7,406 bases of DNA. Origin: an uncultured Polyangiaceae bacterium. Its GTDB lineage: Bacteria; Myxococcota_A; Polyangia; Polyangiales; Houyiibacteriaceae. The translations under genes and the position numbers were made by a program. The stretch spans positions 1-7,406 of the forward strand of contig CAMYMX010000156.1 in NCBI GenBank assembly GCA_947259605.1. Reading direction: 5' to 3'. The notes below the pieces were generated by a model. It saw only the letters and a program-made list of their open reading frames with translations, did no database searches and was not told where the DNA came from. Positions 1-5,319 of the stretch are shown one piece after another. The first letter of the stretch is position 1, and each line of letters begins with the position of its first letter.

Positions 1-219
1 CTCAACCCTCTCGGAGGCGGCCCGCTCTTCGTCACCATGACGGACCGGAAGATCAGCAAGGCGATCATCGCAGCCCGGGGCAGTTTGGCCCCCGAGCCCA
101 AGCGCCGCTCCGAGGCGTGGTGGCAACGCAAGGACAGGTCCCCTGCACCACCCTCAGACGACGAACGCAACGCCCTGGTCCGAGCCCTCGCGGCGGTCTT
201 GTCGCAAACCCGCTTCTGA
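1..219 (+). CDS. 3' end of an unrecognised protein (partial, N-terminus outside window)
   Basis: The frame is open from the first base to a TGA at 217-219, giving 72 visible residues. An ATG at 37 exists, but the only purine-rich site near it (GGAGG at 14-18) is about 18 nt away, too far to serve it. I therefore read this as the C-terminus of a longer gene starting upstream, not a 60-residue protein. The visible part is basic and Pro/Arg-rich in the middle (SLAPEPKRRSEAWWQRKDR), has an acidic turn (PPSDDE), and ends in a probable amphipathic helix (NALVRALAAVLSQTRF). I recognise no domain and assign no function. It converges on the amidohydrolase, with a palindromic repeat in the 67-nt gap. 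The reading frame is fairly likely; the identity is unknown. Confidence 0.5.
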   Translation, partial: LNPLGGGPLFVTMTDRKISKAIIAARGSLAPEPKRRSEAWWQRKDRSPAPPSDDERNALVRALAAVLSQTRF

Positions 220-257
220 CTGCGCCGCCAGCCCATTTCAACCGAACCGAAGCGCGA

Positions 258-278
258 AAAAGGGGACAGTCCCCTTTT
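258..278. terminator. Possible bidirectional intrinsic terminator within repeat copy 1
   Basis: A perfect palindrome with A4 before and T4 after a G/C-rich stem (GGGGA/TCCCC around a CAG loop) would form an intrinsic-terminator-like hairpin on either strand. It sits between the + strand gene ending at 219 and the minus-strand gene ending at 287, where both transcripts need to stop. The terminator role is inferred from shape and position only, and the T tract is short. Confidence 0.45.
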
Positions 279-290
279 CCAAAGGGTTAA
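262..290 (+). repeat. 29-bp REP-like palindromic repeat, copy 1
   Basis: The unit starts with GGGGACAGTCCCC, continues TTTTCC and ends AAAGGGTTAA. Preceding A residues extend the hairpin to a perfect palindrome at 258-278. It matches copy 3 (read on the minus strand) at all but one of 29 positions and copy 2 at all but three. It lies between two convergent genes, and its terminal TTAA supplies the TAA stop of the minus-strand amidohydrolase. The style is that of REP elements. No associated transposase is in the window. Confidence 0.85.
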
Positions 291-2194
291 TTGGAAGACG
301 GATGCACCGTCAGGGCGCTGCCCATTTGGGTGGCGCCCAGGTGCTCTGTCGCCTCCGAGTCGCGCCATGCTGGTGTTCCCGAAATCCAGACGTCGGTGAC
401 CACGCCGTCGCTGCGGTTGAGCATCTGCTCCGCGGCGACGGCTTCTCGGTAGCCGAAGGTGGTATTGGCCTCCGAGTCGTATTCTTTCAGCGCGGCGGGG
501 TCGATCAGGATCATGTCGGCCTGACGTCCCGGCTCGATCGTGCCGAGGGTCTGCTCGAGCCCCCAGAACTCGGCAGGGACGCGAGTCAGGCGGCCAACGT
601 GGTAGGCGACGCTCTCCAAGGAGCGCCGCTGCGCGATTTGGAGGCCGCGAAGGTTGGAGTCGTAGTAGGCCATGTTGGTGAGGTGCGCGCCTGAGTCGCT
701 GAAGCCGGGCAAGGTCTGCGGGTCGAACAGGACGCGCGCCATGCGCTCCTCGTCGTCGTTCGCGGCAAGCACGTACCAGCGCAGGTCCGTGTCGAAGTAG
801 CGCAGCAGATGGAGAACGAAGTCGCAGTCGTCGCCGACCGGGTTTGGGAAGCTGGCAAAGACCTTCGCCTCGGCGTCATTTCGAGGACCGCGCCCCGTTC
901 GACGAAGCCTTCCTTGACCGCCGGGCCGGGCCTGCCAATCGAGCAGGCGCTCGTAGATGTCCTGAAGTGTTTCGCCCTCCCAGACCGGCAGGGGGCGGGC
1001 CGTCAGGACCATGTCGTTCAAATCGCGACTGAAGCTGTCGTCCATGATCCGCAGCCAGCGTTTGATGCGGGCAAGGGACAAACCTTTCTTATCGTGGAAC
1101 CACATCTGGCGGAAGCGCTTGCGGTATTGGGGGTCGTCGAGCAGGGCCATCCGGGCCTCTTTGTCGACGAGGTCGATCGCGTTGAGCTCGCGTAGCGCGG
1201 GTATCTCTTCGGAAAGCGGGGTGATCGCGCCATCCGCGTACACGCGAAACGGCGCTGCCAACGCTTGCAAGCGGAACCGCCCGTTCACGAACGGCGAGTT
1301 GATGATGCGCATGAGCGCGACGCCCATCCGCGCCAGCGATCGGTTCGTCACGACGTCGAGCGCGGCCACCGCGGTGACCTTGAGCGGCTTCCCGAAGAAG
1401 CGGCCGCTGCTCAGCATGAACCAGCGAAAGATGTTGTGCGGCTTGTCCTTCTCCGGGGTCGCCTGCCAGACGCGGCCGTAGCGACGGACGACCTCGGTGA
1501 GGCGTTTGACCTCTCTGAAAGGGGCGTGGTTGGCGGGGATTCGAATTTCGCGATGGGGATCGTCGGAGAGGTAGTGAAACGGAAGCATGTCGGTCGAGAA
1601 GCCCGCGTAGCCGTCTTTCATCGCCTGCTCGAGGATGCCCTCCATGGTTTCGAGGTCCAGCTCGTTGGGCTTCTCGCTGATGGCGCGCTCGAGCCCCATC
1701 GCTTCGATGCGCAGCATCGAGTGGGGAATCATCGGCACGATGTTGGCGCCAAGTGGTATCTGCTCGAAGTGCTCGAGGTAGGCCTTGGGGTTGTCCCAGC
1801 TGATCTGATCGGCGACGCGCCGAAGGACGCTCTTTGGAATGTTTTCGACCCGCGCGAAGCAGGAGATCACCGGCTCGTGTCCATCGCTGTTCTGAAGCCC
1901 GAACGGAAGCCCGATCGAGCAGTTCGCGACCACCGCCGTCGTGGTTCCGTGACGGACGACCTCGGTCAAACCCGGATCGAGCTCGACCTCCAAGTCGAGA
2001 TGCGTGTGGATGTCCCAAAGCCCAGGCATCAGCCAGCGGCCTTCGGCGTCGACCACTTCCTTGGCTTGGGACGCATCGAGATCGGTGCCGACCTCGGCCA
2101 CTTTGCCGCCTGCAATGGCGACGTCGCGCTGGCTGGGCGCCTCCTCGCGCCCGTCGAAGAGCAGCCCGTTCGTGATCAGCGTATCCCAGCGCAT
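287..2194 (-). CDS. N-acyl-D-amino-acid deacylase-type amidohydrolase
   Basis: This 635-residue protein belongs to the amidohydrolase superfamily, in the D-aminoacylase-like branch (N-acyl-D-amino-acid deacylases, COG3653 type). Those enzymes release D-amino acids from N-acylated forms in the cytoplasm with a metal site in a TIM barrel. Visible features are the small N-terminal beta domain (residues 1-55), the metal motif MPGLWDIHTH with H63 and H65, HGTTTAVVANCSIG with C92 (the position of the metal-ligand Cys in D-aminoacylases), PHSMLR at 157-162, GFSTDMLPFHYL at 198-209, FSDSGAHLTN at 498-507 with the likely catalytic D500, and the C-terminal GTIEPGRQADMILID. No signal peptide is seen. 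The canonical HxR and SHHK segments supplying two further His ligands in classical D-aminoacylase are not recognisable; WQATPEKD and AVAALD lie there instead, so the substrate may differ. The ATG has AAGGA 5 nt upstream, inside the end of the LysR gene. The TAA stop lies in the repeat at 262-290. Family call is firm; substrate is open. Confidence 0.88.
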   Translation of the reverse strand: MRWDTLITNGLLFDGREEAPSQRDVAIAGGKVAEVGTDLDASQAKEVVDAEGRWLMPGLWDIHTHLDLEVELDPGLTEVVRHGTTTAVVANCSIGLPFGLQNSDGHEPVISCFARVENIPKSVLRRVADQISWDNPKAYLEHFEQIPLGANIVPMIPHSMLRIEAMGLERAISEKPNELDLETMEGILEQAMKDGYAGFSTDMLPFHYLSDDPHREIRIPANHAPFREVKRLTEVVRRYGRVWQATPEKDKPHNIFRWFMLSSGRFFGKPLKVTAVAALDVVTNRSLARMGVALMRIINSPFVNGRFRLQALAAPFRVYADGAITPLSEEIPALRELNAIDLVDKEARMALLDDPQYRKRFRQMWFHDKKGLSLARIKRWLRIMDDSFSRDLNDMVLTARPLPVWEGETLQDIYERLLDWQARPGGQGRLRRTGRGPRNDAEAKVFASFPNPVGDDCDFVLHLLRYFDTDLRWYVLAANDDEERMARVLFDPQTLPGFSDSGAHLTNMAYYDSNLRGLQIAQRRSLESVAYHVGRLTRVPAEFWGLEQTLGTIEPGRQADMILIDPAALKEYDSEANTTFGYREAVAAEQMLNRSDGVVTDVWISGTPAWRDSEATEHLGATQMGSALTVHPSSN

Positions 2195-2196
2195 GC

Positions 2197-3141
2197 CTAT
2201 CCTTGTAGGGCAGCGGCAGCAGCAGTGCCACTGCGCGAGTCAGCGGAAGCCCACGGCTCGCGCAGGCGGTCACAGAGGAAGTCGATGAGCAAACGCACGC
2301 GCTCGGGGAGCTGCCTGGTGGAGTACACCAGATGGACGGGCGATGCGGGCAGGGACCAGTCCGGGAAGATGCGGACCAGCCTCCCCGCCTTCTCGCCCTC
2401 GGCAATGTGAAGCTCCGGCATCAGTCCGATGCCCTGCCCGGCTGCGACGAGCTCAACCATCGCGCCGTAATCGTCGACGTTGACGCGACCGGTGATGGTG
2501 AGCTCGACGGTTTCCTGCTCCTCGCCGCTGCCGCGCTCGAGGCGAATGACCTGGGTCCGCCCTCGCTTTCGGTAGAGCACGAATGGAAGCTCGTCGAGCT
2601 CCGTGATGTCGTCGCATTGGATGTCGTTGCCTGCGTGGGCGGCAAGTTGGAAGTCGGACGGCAGAAGCTTCCGCGCGATCAGGTTGGGCTCGGTGACGCG
2701 CCCTGCCCGCACGGCCACGTCGACGCGCTCCTGGACGAGGTCGACGAAGCGATTGGTGAGCACGAGGTCGAGGGAGATGTCGGGGTAGCGCTCGAGGAAG
2801 CGCACCAGCTCACGCAGCAAAATCATGCGACCGAGATCACTTGGCGCCGTGACCCGGATGGTGCCGCGCGGCTGAGTCGTGCTTTCCTCGATGGTCGCGA
2901 CCGCCGTCTCCAAGACGTCGATGGCGTCGACAACCGACTCGTAAAACCGACTGCCTTCCGGGGTCGGCGTCACCCGTCGGGCATCTCGGTGCACCAGCTT
3001 CGTGTCGAGCTGCTCCTCCAAGCGTGCCAGACGGCGGCTGACGGTCGATTTGGGCACCGAAAGGTGCCTCGCCGCTGCCGCCAGGCTGTTGCGGCGAATG
3101 ACCTCCACAAAGGTTGCTATATTGTCCTTATCTGCCGCCAT
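2197..3141 (-). CDS. LysR-family transcriptional regulator
   Basis: A 314-residue LTTR, the usual family length. Residues about 4-62 form the winged helix-turn-helix, with the recognition region LAAAARHLSVPKSTVSRRLARLE (about 20-42) followed by the wing LVHRDARRVTPTPEG. A linker helix leads to the effector-binding domain from about residue 91 (RGTIRVTAPSDLGR) to 300, with the typical VAAGQGIGLMPE late in the domain. It resembles the CrgA-like subgroup. The open frame extends to a TTG at 3168, but that codon lacks a Shine-Dalgarno. The ATG at 3141 has AAGGG four nt upstream and gives the standard LTTR N-terminus, so I chose it. It is divergent from the pirin gene, the classical LTTR arrangement, and probably regulates both itself and the pirin-reductase pair. 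The Ala-rich C-terminal tail (residues about 300-314) is probably disordered. The inducer cannot be read from sequence; neighbours hint at quinones or aromatics. Confidence 0.92.
   Translation of the reverse strand: MAADKDNIATFVEVIRRNSLAAAARHLSVPKSTVSRRLARLEEQLDTKLVHRDARRVTPTPEGSRFYESVVDAIDVLETAVATIEESTTQPRGTIRVTAPSDLGRMILLRELVRFLERYPDISLDLVLTNRFVDLVQERVDVAVRAGRVTEPNLIARKLLPSDFQLAAHAGNDIQCDDITELDELPFVLYRKRGRTQVIRLERGSGEEQETVELTITGRVNVDDYGAMVELVAAGQGIGLMPELHIAEGEKAGRLVRIFPDWSLPASPVHLVYSTRQLPERVRLLIDFLCDRLREPWASADSRSGTAAAAALQG
2200..2204 (-). promoter_or_regulatory. Ribosome binding site of the amidohydrolase, inside the LysR 3' end
   Basis: On the minus strand the sequence reads CTACAAGGATAGGCATG. 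AAGGA is formed by the last sense codons of the LysR gene (Leu-Gln-Gly), and the TAG stop is 2 nt before the ATG at 2194. The arrangement fixes the amidohydrolase start and suggests translational coupling to the regulator. Confidence 0.7.
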
Positions 3142-3145
3142 TTGG

Positions 3146-3150
3146 CCCTT
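3146..3150 (-). promoter_or_regulatory. Ribosome binding site deciding the LysR start
   Basis: The minus strand reads AAGGGCCAAATG, placing AAGGG 4 nt before the ATG at 3141. No comparable site precedes the upstream TTG at 3168, so this supports the shorter start. Confidence 0.6.
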
Positions 3151-3153
3151 ATA

Positions 3154-3169
3154 GTTGCGTTTATGCAAC
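3154..3169. promoter_or_regulatory. Candidate LysR operator (LTTR box) in the divergent intergenic region
   Basis: GTTGC-GTTTAT-GCAAC is a perfect 5-bp inverted repeat with a 6-nt spacer, and it contains the LTTR T-N11-A pattern at 3156-3168. It lies between the divergent LysR (ATG 3141) and pirin (ATG 3226) genes, where an LTTR operator is expected. The regulator-site pairing is inferred from position and symmetry. The short distance to the LysR start would fit autorepression. Confidence 0.55.
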
Positions 3170-3173
3170 GATA

Positions 3174-3179
3174 TGTCAA
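3174..3179 (-). promoter_or_regulatory. Candidate -35 hexamer for LysR transcription
   Basis: The minus strand reads a perfect TTGACA 33 nt upstream of the LysR ATG. No good -10 lies at 17 nt; the best, TATAAG, is about 20 nt away and overlaps the ribosome binding site. The hexamer directly abuts the GTTGC palindrome region, so a bound regulator would overlap polymerase. Support is weak without a convincing -10. Confidence 0.3.
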
Positions 3180-3225
3180 TTAAATGCGCTCTGCCGCGCG
3201 GTTCCCGGATCCCTAGATTCGACGG

Positions 3226-4236
3226 ATGAAGACGGAGACTTCGAGACGAGGCGTACTCGGCACGCTCGCCGCGGCTGGAGCGGCGGTGGTCGGTTGGGCC
3301 GTGGCCCCGAAGTTGTTTGGTCGTTCAAAGCGGGAGGCAGACATGCAATCGGCAGCACAATCCAAGACTTCGCCGCGGGCGCTGCATGCGGTCTTCCCCC
3401 CAGGGCCTGACCACTGGGTGGGCGATGGCTTCTACGTGAAGACGGTCTTCTGGCCTCAGCTCGACGCGCAGATGTTGAGCCCATTTCTTCTGTTGGACCA
3501 CGCGGCCAGCAGGCGCTTCGACGCTTCTCCCCATCGAAGGGGCGTTGGCGAGCACCCGCATCGCGGCTTCGAGACGGTGACGTTCGCGTACGAGGGGGAG
3601 ATCGAGCACCGTGACTCCGCGGGCGGCGGAGGGCGAATCGGACCTGGCGACGTTCAGTGGATGACCGCCGCGTCGGGGGTCGTACACGAAGAGAAGCACG
3701 CGCAGTCGTTCGCCGAGCGAGGCGGCGACTTCGAGATGGTGCAGCTCTGGGTGAACCTCCCGGCCAACAAAAAGATGAGCGTGCCTCGGTATCAGCCGCT
3801 GCTCGATCGTGAGTTCCCGCGCGTGCAGCTCGGGGCAGCCGAGGCGCGGCTGGTTGCGGGAAACCTCGCGGGCGAAACCGGTCCCGCAAAAACGCACACG
3901 CCCATCACGACCTTTGACCTGCGGTTCCACCAAGATGGGACGTCCGACGTGGAGCTTCCGTTTGGCTGGACCACGCTCGTGTTTCCGCTCGAAGGCGACG
4001 TGACCGCAGGACCGAATCGAGAGCCGATCGCATCACGGCACTTTGGGGTCTTCGATCGCAACGATGACGGGGCGGTTCAGCTCCATGCGAGCCAAGGCGC
4101 GCGCGTCCTGGTGCTCGCCGGACAGCCGCTCGACGAACCGGTCGTGGCCTATGGGCCCTTCGTCATGAACACCCGAGAAGAAATCGGCCAAGCCTTCCGC
4201 GACTATCAAAGCGGCAGGATGGGCCACCTCCTTTGA
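3226..4236 (+). CDS. Pirin-family bicupin with an N-terminal twin-arginine signal
   Basis: A 336-residue pirin. Residues about 50-180 form the N-terminal cupin with the metal site H110 and H112 (GEHPHRGFETVTF) plus H154 and E156 (SGVVHEEKHA), matching the three-His/one-Glu Fe site of pirins. The second cupin spans about 205-305, and the end PFVMNTREEIGQAFRDYQSGRMG is the family's conserved C-terminus. Some pirins are quercetinase-like dioxygenases; the substrate here is unknown. The oddity is residues 1-39: SRRGVLG followed by a hydrophobic Ala/Gly/Val stretch (GTLAAAGAAVVGWAVA) looks like a Tat signal or anchor, whereas most pirins are cytosolic. No clear AxA cleavage site is visible. The ATG at 3226 has a poor ribosome site, but an in-frame ATG at 3343 (residue 40) has an excellent one, GGGAGG 5 nt upstream, and would give a cytosolic 297-residue pirin. 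It is the first gene of a pair with the hydroquinone reductase 18 nt downstream, divergent from the LysR. Family call is firm; the start is open. Confidence 0.92.
   Translation: MKTETSRRGVLGTLAAAGAAVVGWAVAPKLFGRSKREADMQSAAQSKTSPRALHAVFPPGPDHWVGDGFYVKTVFWPQLDAQMLSPFLLLDHAASRRFDASPHRRGVGEHPHRGFETVTFAYEGEIEHRDSAGGGGRIGPGDVQWMTAASGVVHEEKHAQSFAERGGDFEMVQLWVNLPANKKMSVPRYQPLLDREFPRVQLGAAEARLVAGNLAGETGPAKTHTPITTFDLRFHQDGTSDVELPFGWTTLVFPLEGDVTAGPNREPIASRHFGVFDRNDDGAVQLHASQGARVLVLAGQPLDEPVVAYGPFVMNTREEIGQAFRDYQSGRMGHLL
3332..3337 (+). promoter_or_regulatory. Strong internal Shine-Dalgarno before a second pirin start
   Basis: GGGAGG is followed by CAGAC and an in-frame ATG at 3343. It is the best Shine-Dalgarno in the pair's 5' region, clearly better than that of the ATG at 3226. 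Initiation here would remove the twin-arginine segment and leave both cupins intact. It is either the true start or a second start. Confidence 0.55.
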
Positions 4237-4254
4237 ATCCAAGGAAAATACGAC

Positions 4255-5256
4255 ATGGGAAAGCTCGTTGAAGGCGTTTGGCGCGACATTTGGTACGACA
4301 CGAAGAGCACGGGCGGGAAGTTCGTGCGAGCCAATTCCAAGTTCAGGAACTGGGTCACGGCGGACGGCGAGAACGCGCCAAGCGGCAAGGCCTTCAAAGC
4401 CGAGCCTGGGCGCTACCATCTCTACGTCTCCTATGCGTGCCCCTGGGCTCATCGAACGCTCATCGTGCGACGGCTCAAGGGCCTCGAAGACATGATCGGC
4501 GTCTCGGTCGTGAACCACTTCATGGGCGCGCAGGGCTGGACCTTTCACGAAGGGGCGGGCGTGATCCCGGACCCGGTCCTGGACGCCGAGTTCCTTCACG
4601 AACTTTACACCGCGGCCGACCTCTGCTTCAGCGGGCGGGTCACGGTGCCGGTGCTTTGGGACAAGAAAACCGGGACCATCGTGAGCAACGAGTCGTCCGA
4701 AATCATCCGAATGTTCAACTCGGCGTTTGATCATCTTGGTGCCACGCCTGGCGATTTTTACCCGGAAGCCCTTCGCGACGAAATCGACGAAGTGAACGAG
4801 CGCGTCTATCACACGCTCAACAACGGTGTGTACAGATGTGGATTCGCGACCACGCAGGAAGCGTACGAAGAGGCGCTCGTCGATCTCTTCGACACGCTCG
4901 ATTGGCTCGAGGAGCGCCTTGCGACGCGGCGCTACCTGGTTGGCGAGCAGATTACGGAAGCCGATTGGCGGCTTTTCACGACGCTAGTGCGTTTCGACGC
5001 GGTCTACGTGGGCCACTTCAAGACCAACCTTCGTCGGATCACCGACTACCCGAACCTCTGGGCGTACACGCGCGAGCTCTACCAAGTGCCGGGCGTCAGC
5101 GGCACCGTCAACATGCAGCACATCAAGAAACACTACTACGGCAGCCACGAAAGCATCAACCCGACCCGCATCGTACCGATGGGCCCAATCATCCATTTCG
5201 AAGAGCCCCACGGCCGCGACGAGACAAAGACTCGGTTGCCCGAAGCCGCAGAATAA
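4255..5256 (+). CDS. yqjG: Glutathionyl-hydroquinone reductase (Xi-class glutathione transferase)
   Basis: A 333-residue cytosolic enzyme of the YqjG/PcpF/ECM4 family, which uses glutathione to reduce S-glutathionyl-hydroquinones back to hydroquinones. The thioredoxin-fold domain carries the catalytic C62 in YACPWAHR and the glutathione-binding VPVLWDK (130-136) and SNESSEIIRM (144-153). W95 (GAQGWTF), Y193 (NGVYRCGF), Y251 (AVYVGHF) and the Tyr pair at 294-295 (KKHYYGSH) fit the conserved aromatic substrate-site residues of the family. The helical domain occupies about 180-295. Length matches the family. AAGGA lies about 9 nt before the ATG, and the gene follows pirin by 18 nt, so the two are probably cotranscribed under the divergent LysR. 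The TAA stop is immediately followed by the inverted pair of palindromic repeats. The gene symbol is by similarity to E. coli yqjG. Confidence 0.95.
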   Translation: MGKLVEGVWRDIWYDTKSTGGKFVRANSKFRNWVTADGENAPSGKAFKAEPGRYHLYVSYACPWAHRTLIVRRLKGLEDMIGVSVVNHFMGAQGWTFHEGAGVIPDPVLDAEFLHELYTAADLCFSGRVTVPVLWDKKTGTIVSNESSEIIRMFNSAFDHLGATPGDFYPEALRDEIDEVNERVYHTLNNGVYRCGFATTQEAYEEALVDLFDTLDWLEERLATRRYLVGEQITEADWRLFTTLVRFDAVYVGHFKTNLRRITDYPNLWAYTRELYQVPGVSGTVNMQHIKKHYYGSHESINPTRIVPMGPIIHFEEPHGRDETKTRLPEAAE

Positions 5257-5260
5257 AAAA

Positions 5261-5289
5261 GGGGACTGTCCCCTTTTTCGAAGGGTTAA
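5261..5289 (+). repeat. 29-bp REP-like palindromic repeat, copy 2
   Basis: It begins GGGGACTGTCCCC, continues TTTTTCG and ends AAGGGTTAA. It matches copy 1 (262-290) at 26 of 29 positions. The A tract before it overlaps the TAA stop of the hydroquinone reductase. It is separated by a single G from copy 3, in inverted orientation. Confidence 0.85.
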
Positions 5290-5290
5290 G

Positions 5291-5319
5291 TTAACCCTTT
5301 TGAAAAGGGGACTGTCCCC
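5291..5319 (-). repeat. 29-bp REP-like palindromic repeat, copy 3 (inverted)
   Basis: Read on the minus strand it begins GGGGACAGTCCCC, continues TTTTC and ends AAAAGGGTTAA, one mismatch from copy 1. It faces copy 2 head-on through their TTAA ends, an arrangement like a BIME. It is translated: it encodes the last residues and the stop of the DUF4345 protein. Confidence 0.85.

Noticed and set aside
256..290. CRISPR repeat or IS terminal inverted repeat
   Set aside because: There is no regular spacer array, no transposase and no paired terminal repeats enclosing a cargo of plausible size. The 5-kb interval between copies contains ordinary chromosomal genes.
1089..2405. 438-codon minus-strand frame within the amidohydrolase and LysR
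   Set aside because: Arg/Pro/Ser-rich translation with no domain, in a shifted frame over two clearly coding genes; an artefact of high GC at third codon positions.
1265..2410. Long + strand open frame (381 codons) antisense to the amidohydrolase and LysR 3' end
   Set aside because: It mirrors the amidohydrolase coding frame in GC-rich DNA, has no recognisable domain, and runs across two real genes.
3142..3168. TTG-started LysR with nine extra residues
   Set aside because: No Shine-Dalgarno before the TTG, while the ATG at 3141 has AAGGG and gives the standard LTTR N-terminus. The extension would also place the candidate operator inside the coding region.
2332..3183. 283-codon + strand frame opposite LysR
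   Set aside because: It is antisense to a textbook LysR gene and shows no family signature.
4033..4812. 259-codon minus-strand frame opposite pirin and the hydroquinone reductase
   Set aside because: It spans the junction of two well-supported genes and has no recognisable motif.
4836..5294. + strand frame ending in a repeat-derived tail (KKGTVPFFEG)
   Set aside because: The body is an out-of-frame reading of the reductase; only the repeat tail is noteworthy, and that is covered by the repeat findings.
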